A stretch of 64,000 nt of DNA. Source: Euzebyella saccharophila (GTDB taxonomy: Bacteria > Bacteroidota > Bacteroidia > Flavobacteriales > Flavobacteriaceae). This document shows positions 61,443 through 64,000 of the stretch, one piece after another. The notes under the pieces are model-generated. The model did not search any database, was not told where the DNA came from, and was given only the letters and a program-made list of their open reading frames with translations. How positions within the stretch are numbered: the stretch's first letter is position 1; each line of letters begins with the position of its first letter. The position numbers and the translations under genes are program-made. Where the stretch lies: contig NZ_JACYFJ010000005.1 in the NCBI RefSeq assembly GCF_014855495.1, forward strand, positions 290,231 through 354,230. The letters run 5' to 3'.

Positions 61443-61530
61443 GGAGAAATGGCAGAGTGGTCGAATGCGGCAGTCTTGAAAACTGTTGAGGGTCACACCT
61501 CCGGGGGTTCGAATCCCTCTTTCTCCGCCA
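61443..61530 (+). tRNA. tRNA-Ser (anticodon TGA)
   Basis: The acceptor arms GGAGAAA and TTTCTCC pair, the anticodon loop is CTTGAAA with TGA at 61477-61479, the long variable arm GAGGGTCACACCTC marks the serine type, the T-arm has TTCGAAT, and CCA is encoded at 61528-61530. Length is 88 nt. A terminator hairpin follows at once. Confidence 0.97.
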
Positions 61531-61539
61531 GTAGACTTA

Positions 61540-61566
61540 AAAAGCCCCTGACAGGGGCTTTTTTTA
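61540..61566 (+). terminator. Terminator after tRNA-Ser
   Basis: AAGCCCCTG / CAGGGGCTT with a one-base centre, then a T-run. The stretch 61567-61746 after it shows no gene. Confidence 0.88.
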
Positions 61567-61746
61567 TAGATGTTATTTTTGGTGCTAGTTAATGTTCCCA
61601 AGCCTAAGGAGCGGGAATAATGTTTTTGTCCAACGCTTGAAGTTTACTAACCGAATGTTATGTAAACATACTTCTTTTTGGAGCTTTTCCGCTTTGTACA
61701 GTTGTCATTTTAGAAATCATAACTTAGAGGAAAGTTTTAATAAACG

Positions 61747-61893
61747 ATGAAAAAGACAAAGACAATTGATGCAGTTTTAATTGGTTTCCTAGTTGGAATA
61801 ATTGCATGGAGTGTATTTAAAAATTCATGGGGTTTAGTCACATTGATTCCATTAGTTTTAATTTTTAGATTGATTAAAAAATCAGAGAAGTAA
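61747..61893 (+). CDS. 48-residue two-helix membrane protein
   Basis: A short gene (ATG at 61747, TAA at 61891-61893). The product starts MKKTKTIDAVLIG, has two hydrophobic segments (VLIGFLVGIIAWSVF; LVTLIPLVLIF) and a basic tail (KKSEK), the layout of many small flavobacterial membrane proteins. It lies between the tRNA-Ser terminator and the parDE genes. Its function is not known. Confidence 0.6.
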   Translation: MKKTKTIDAVLIGFLVGIIAWSVFKNSWGLVTLIPLVLIFRLIKKSEK

Positions 61894-61947
61894 TTTCGAA
61901 AAGTTCGAAAATCGATACTTGCCTATTCCATAAATAAGACCTAAATT

Positions 61948-61972
61948 GAACCATAGTTATTAATATTGGTTC
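61948..61972. promoter_or_regulatory. Inverted repeat just before parD (candidate operator)
   Basis: GAACCA (61948-61953) and TGGTTC (61967-61972), 13-nt spacer, ending 4 nt before the parD start. ParD-type antitoxins repress their own operons at such repeats. Further TTCGAAAA direct repeats lie about 40 nt upstream. Confidence 0.4.
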
Positions 61973-61975
61973 GAT

Positions 61976-62227
61976 ATGGCTGTAATTAGAAAATCCATCA
62001 CTTTTACGCAACAACAAGAAGCCTTTGTAAAAAGTTTGATAGAGCAGGGGTTCTATACTAACGATAGTGAATATATCAGGGACATAATCCGGAAGGATCA
62101 AGAGCGTAGAAAACGCATTGTGGACCTGAACGAAGCTCTTATTGAAGGTGTCGAGAGTGGTCCTACCGATGCTACTATAGATAGTATTTGGGAAGAAGCG
62201 ATAAATGAGCACAATGCCGGAAAATAA
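61976..62227 (+). CDS. ParD family type II antitoxin
   Basis: An 83-residue antitoxin. It has the ribbon-helix-helix DNA-binding start RKSITFTQQQEAFVKSLIEQG-like sequence (strand, then TNDSEYIRDIIRKDQE) and a flexible acidic tail (GVESGPTDATIDSIWEE) that would cover the toxin. Its end overlaps the toxin start by 23 nt, as usual for parDE. It probably represses the operon through the inverted repeat just upstream. Confidence 0.9.
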   Translation: MAVIRKSITFTQQQEAFVKSLIEQGFYTNDSEYIRDIIRKDQERRKRIVDLNEALIEGVESGPTDATIDSIWEEAINEHNAGK

Positions 62228-62516
62228 ATATGTCATCAGTGCAAAGGCAAGGGATGATTTTAAATCCATTGCCAAATACACGGTTGAAGAATTCGGGGAA
62301 GCACAATCCTTAAAATATGCAGAGGGCCTCAAAAGTGTTTTGGACGAACTGGCCAAAAATCCCGAACTTGGTAGGAGATATGTGGCCATAAAGGATAAAA
62401 TGTTACTACGTTATCGTTACAAGGCACACGTAATCTTTTACTACATAATAGGGAACCAAATATTCATTGTAAGGGTTTTGGGCGGTCGAATGGATTTTCC
62501 AAAACATCTTAAGTAA
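62205..62516 (+). CDS. ParE/RelE superfamily toxin
   Basis: A 103-residue toxin of the ParE type. Conserved are ISAKARDDFKSIAKYTVEEFG, DELAKNPELGRRY and the C-terminal beta strands YRYKAHVIFYYIIGNQIFIVRVLGGRMD. ParE toxins block DNA gyrase, whereas RelE relatives cut mRNA; the arrangement with a ParD-type antitoxin favours the first. A second ATG (codon 4) is possible. It lies in the accessory zone after the tRNA-Ser. Confidence 0.9.
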   Translation: MSTMPENKYVISAKARDDFKSIAKYTVEEFGEAQSLKYAEGLKSVLDELAKNPELGRRYVAIKDKMLLRYRYKAHVIFYYIIGNQIFIVRVLGGRMDFPKHLK

Positions 62517-62530
62517 GGTTCAATTAAACG

Positions 62531-63022
62531 ATGCGTTTAGATTTTAAGACAGGCAAGCTTTCTTGTCGCCAAGCTGATATAACCCCACCGAAGCTCTTTG
62601 ATGAAAATTTCGAAGAGGGCTTAAGAAGGGTATTACCAAGTCTACAAAAGTCTTCCGGAGATTATCAACGCTGGCAATGGTTTAATTTGAGACATGATTC
62701 AATTACGATTCAAAATGAGTTTAAAATTCATTTTAGTTTTTGTTATAAATGGGATTGGACCAAAGATGAACATCCTAGGCTATTGTACCTCTATGTTAAT
62801 TTTACTGAAGGGTATTTAAAAAATGAAGTTTTTAAAAAAGATAGTTTAAGATATAGTGAAAAGCTCAAAAAAGTAAAATGCCTTTATCTAAAACTTTTGC
62901 AGAATTTGACCCGGGAGAATTTGAAGATGGATAAGAGAAATGTTATTTCTTTTCCTTGGGGTAGGGCTCGCATCGATAGGAAGAAGAAAATATTTTATGA
63001 ACTTACCCTTTATTGGGATTAG
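62531..63022 (+). CDS. orphan protein of unknown function
   Basis: A 163-residue protein with no membrane segment or signal. It is rich in Trp, Phe and Lys (QRWQWFNLRH, FSFCYKWDWTKDEH) and has a conserved-looking centre RLLYLYVNFTEGYL. It follows the toxin by 14 nt and overlaps the frame of the next gene by 10 nt if the TTG start of that gene is used. Orphans right after a toxin-antitoxin pair are often part of a mobile cargo region. No family is recognised. Confidence 0.66.
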   Translation: MRLDFKTGKLSCRQADITPPKLFDENFEEGLRRVLPSLQKSSGDYQRWQWFNLRHDSITIQNEFKIHFSFCYKWDWTKDEHPRLLYLYVNFTEGYLKNEVFKKDSLRYSEKLKKVKCLYLKLLQNLTRENLKMDKRNVISFPWGRARIDRKKKIFYELTLYWD

Positions 63023-63051
63023 TTGAGAGTAATAAAACTTGTAATTCGATT

Positions 63052-63441
63052 ATGGTTTTACCATTACTTTTAGGAATCACTCTCGCCTTTTGGGGTCTAG
63101 CTTATATTGGTAAGTATGTCGCTTATTCAAATGGAATCAAGATTAAAGGTACAGTAGTAAAAGGTGCATATAAGAGGCAAGGTAATGGACTATTCAAAAT
63201 GATGTTGGCGGAACTAACCTATACATATCAAATTGAAGGAGCCACATATTCCAACACCGTAATTACTGATACTGACAAATACCAACAAAAGACCCTATTG
63301 ATGCATGGCGAGTATATAACTGTATTAGTCAATAAAAACAAACATAGTGATTCAACTATTAATTCACCTTTTTACTACTTAAAGCGAAGCATATTTTTAC
63401 TTTTTATAGGTGTTATTATAATTTTTGTTGCATTCACTTAA
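63052..63441 (+). CDS. DUF3592-like membrane protein
   Basis: A 129-residue protein with an N-terminal hydrophobic helix (VLPLLLGITLAFWGLAYIG), an extracytoplasmic beta region (IKIKGTVVKGAYKRQGNG, LTYTYQIEGATYSNTVI) and a C-terminal helix (SIFLLFIGVIIIFVAF). This is the DUF3592 design. I chose the ATG at 63052; an upstream TTG at 63013 adds 13 residues and overlaps the previous gene. The function is unknown. Confidence 0.72.
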   Translation: MVLPLLLGITLAFWGLAYIGKYVAYSNGIKIKGTVVKGAYKRQGNGLFKMMLAELTYTYQIEGATYSNTVITDTDKYQQKTLLMHGEYITVLVNKNKHSDSTINSPFYYLKRSIFLLFIGVIIIFVAFT

Positions 63442-63475
63442 ACATTGAAAATTAAATTTAGGTTGTATATTGATT

Positions 63476-63610
63476 TGTAGCCTTCCCTAAAAATGTAGCT
63501 GTAGCCTTCCCTATTTTCTACAAATGATTATTCAGAGCAAAAATGTAAATACAGTTTCGCTTTTCTCTTGAAATCAAGGTAAATGAGTAAATATCTGTAG
63601 CCTTCTGCCC
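63476..63610. repeat. Three copies of a TGTAGCCTTC motif
   Basis: TGTAGCCTTCCCTA at 63476-63489 and 63500-63513, and TGTAGCCTTCTGCCC at 63596-63610. They resemble the GGCTTCCCT core of the 18-nt repeats at 63839-63892 and may be remnants of related element ends. Confidence 0.6.
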
Positions 63611-63659
63611 ATAAATGACTAAATTTATAACTTACAATTCCTTTTTGGTAAACTAAAAC

Positions 63660-63838
63660 ATGGGAAGAAAAGTAGTTACATCAATTTTGACAATTATATC
63701 GATTTGTCTTTATGGTCAAAATAACAGACTGACATCAGAAGTAATTGACCTTACAGATAGACTTGAGACCTCTTTGCATGATAATAAAAAACTATCTCAA
63801 GACCCTAATTTAAATCGCTATATTTATTCGGATACTAT
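63660..63838 (+). pseudogene. 5' part of a secreted-protein gene, apparently cut by an IS3 element
   Basis: The ATG at 63660 starts a frame whose product has a signal peptide (VVTSILTIISICLYGQ) and about 40 further residues (ESLHDNKKLSQDPNLNRYIYSDT-like sequence). At about 63838 it runs into repeated element-end sequence, and the IS3 transposase frame begins 87 nt later in a different frame. The formal frame stays open to the window end through the repeats, but that part is not plausible protein for this gene. The rest of the gene, if any, would lie beyond the window. Confidence 0.55.
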
Positions 63839-63892
63839 GAAGGCTTCCCTGTTTTTGAAGGCTTCCCTGTTTTTGAAGGCTTCCCTGTTTTT
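63839..63892. repeat. Three tandem copies of an 18-nt repeat
   Basis: GAAGGCTTCCCTGTTTTT occurs three times in direct tandem (63839-63856, 63857-63874, 63875-63892). The last copy runs into the IS3 element and is probably its left inverted repeat (beginning TGAAGG at 63874); the others look like extra copies of that end. Confidence 0.85.
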
Positions 63893-64000
63893 CAAACAGT
63901 TTAAAAATCAACTATTTTTAGATTATGAAGAAAAGCAGATTTACCGAAGCACAGATAGTATCTATGCTCCAACAGTACGATTCAGGAATGAAGGTCACCG
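63874..64000 (+). mobile_element. Left end of an IS3-family insertion sequence (cut off by the window)
   Basis: About 50 nt of end sequence starting TGAAGGCTTCCC precede the transposase orfA start. The distance from end to orfA is typical of IS3-family elements. The rest of the element, orfB and the right end lie outside the window. Confidence 0.7.
63925..64000 (+). CDS. IS3-family transposase OrfA, 5' end
   Basis: The frame from the ATG at 63925 to the window end encodes 25 residues beginning MKKSRFTEAQIVSML and QQYDSGMKVT, the start of the helix-turn-helix OrfA protein of IS3-family elements (IS3/IS911 type). OrfA binds the element ends; the full transposase is normally a frameshifted OrfAB product. 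It is truncated by the window edge. Confidence 0.82.
   Translation, partial: MKKSRFTEAQIVSMLQQYDSGMKVT

Noticed and set aside
61874..62389. Minus-strand frame of 171 codons.
   Set aside because: It covers parD and parE in antisense; those are clear family members.
63839..63892. Possible start of a CRISPR array.
   Set aside because: Units are only 18 nt, lie directly adjacent with no spacers, and the third adjoins an IS end.
63660..64000. One long protein from 63660 to the window end.
   Set aside because: The frame stays open only because the 18-nt unit is a multiple of three; the IS3 orfA uses another frame and the repeats break the gene.

Overview
The window is a stretch of a Bacteroidota chromosome, almost certainly from a marine member of the Flavobacteriaceae. 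Pointers are the low G+C content, the many promoters of the Bacteroidota type (TAnnTTTG at -7), signal peptides ending in ...FSQ/YAQ/CSAQ, a class-typical TonB-family outer-membrane protein with a carboxypeptidase-like N-terminal domain, DUF4834, YfhO and BatA proteins, a menaquinone (not ubiquinone) pathway and a gene pair for sulfonolipid synthesis. The genus cannot be fixed from the sequence alone.

Layout. 1-7.7 kb: the 3' end of a SPOR-domain gene, menA, a LytTR response regulator, its likely TPR histidine kinase, then menC, a CPBP membrane protease and menE in overlapping order. 7.7-16.3 kb: a carboxyltransferase subunit, an oxidoreductase, the translation factor EttA, a zinc-dependent hydrolase lipoprotein, a coiled-coil membrane protein, fumarase and an unlisted-size (57 aa) membrane protein. 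16.3-24.5 kb (mostly minus strand): an outer-membrane barrel with a small LTPEQ-type secreted protein, an ArsC-like protein, release factor 2 with its programmed frameshift, and the transglutaminase / alpha-E / ATP-grasp triad. 24.6-31.2 kb: a PLP aldolase, YegP-like and YbaB proteins, a prolyl oligopeptidase, and two PLP enzymes that together fit cysteate and capnine (sulfonolipid) synthesis. 31.2-36 kb (minus): two unknown small proteins, a K+/H+ antiporter, a GNAT-like protein and an outer-membrane transporter-like protein. 36-45 kb (plus): DUF4834, YfhO, a glycosyltransferase, a flippase, an unknown two-module protein and a molybdopterin oxidoreductase. 45-55.6 kb: an Arg/Tyr-rich secreted protein, UvrA, two tandem copies of a sigma-factor plus 47-residue-protein cassette, endonuclease III, Bcp, a large unknown conserved protein and an MBL hydrolase. 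55.6-61.3 kb (minus): an operon of BatA protein, a dihydroorotase-like protein that has lost its metal ligands, two DUF4870-like membrane proteins and an esterase, plus a glycosyltransferase. 61.3-64 kb: tRNA-Ser with a decayed copy just upstream, then an accessory zone with ParDE, orphan proteins, short repeats and the left end of an IS3-family element that appears to break a secreted-protein gene.

Most of the window is core genome. The points most worth attention are the duplicated sigma/microprotein cassette (49.4-51.6 kb), the dihydroorotase-like pseudoenzyme (57.0-58.3 kb), the tRNA-Ser duplication carrying a palindrome (61.37-61.53 kb), the IS3/short-repeat region at the right edge, the repeat-rich leader of the 18.9-19.4 kb operon, and promoters that sit so close to start codons that several mRNAs should have almost no leader.
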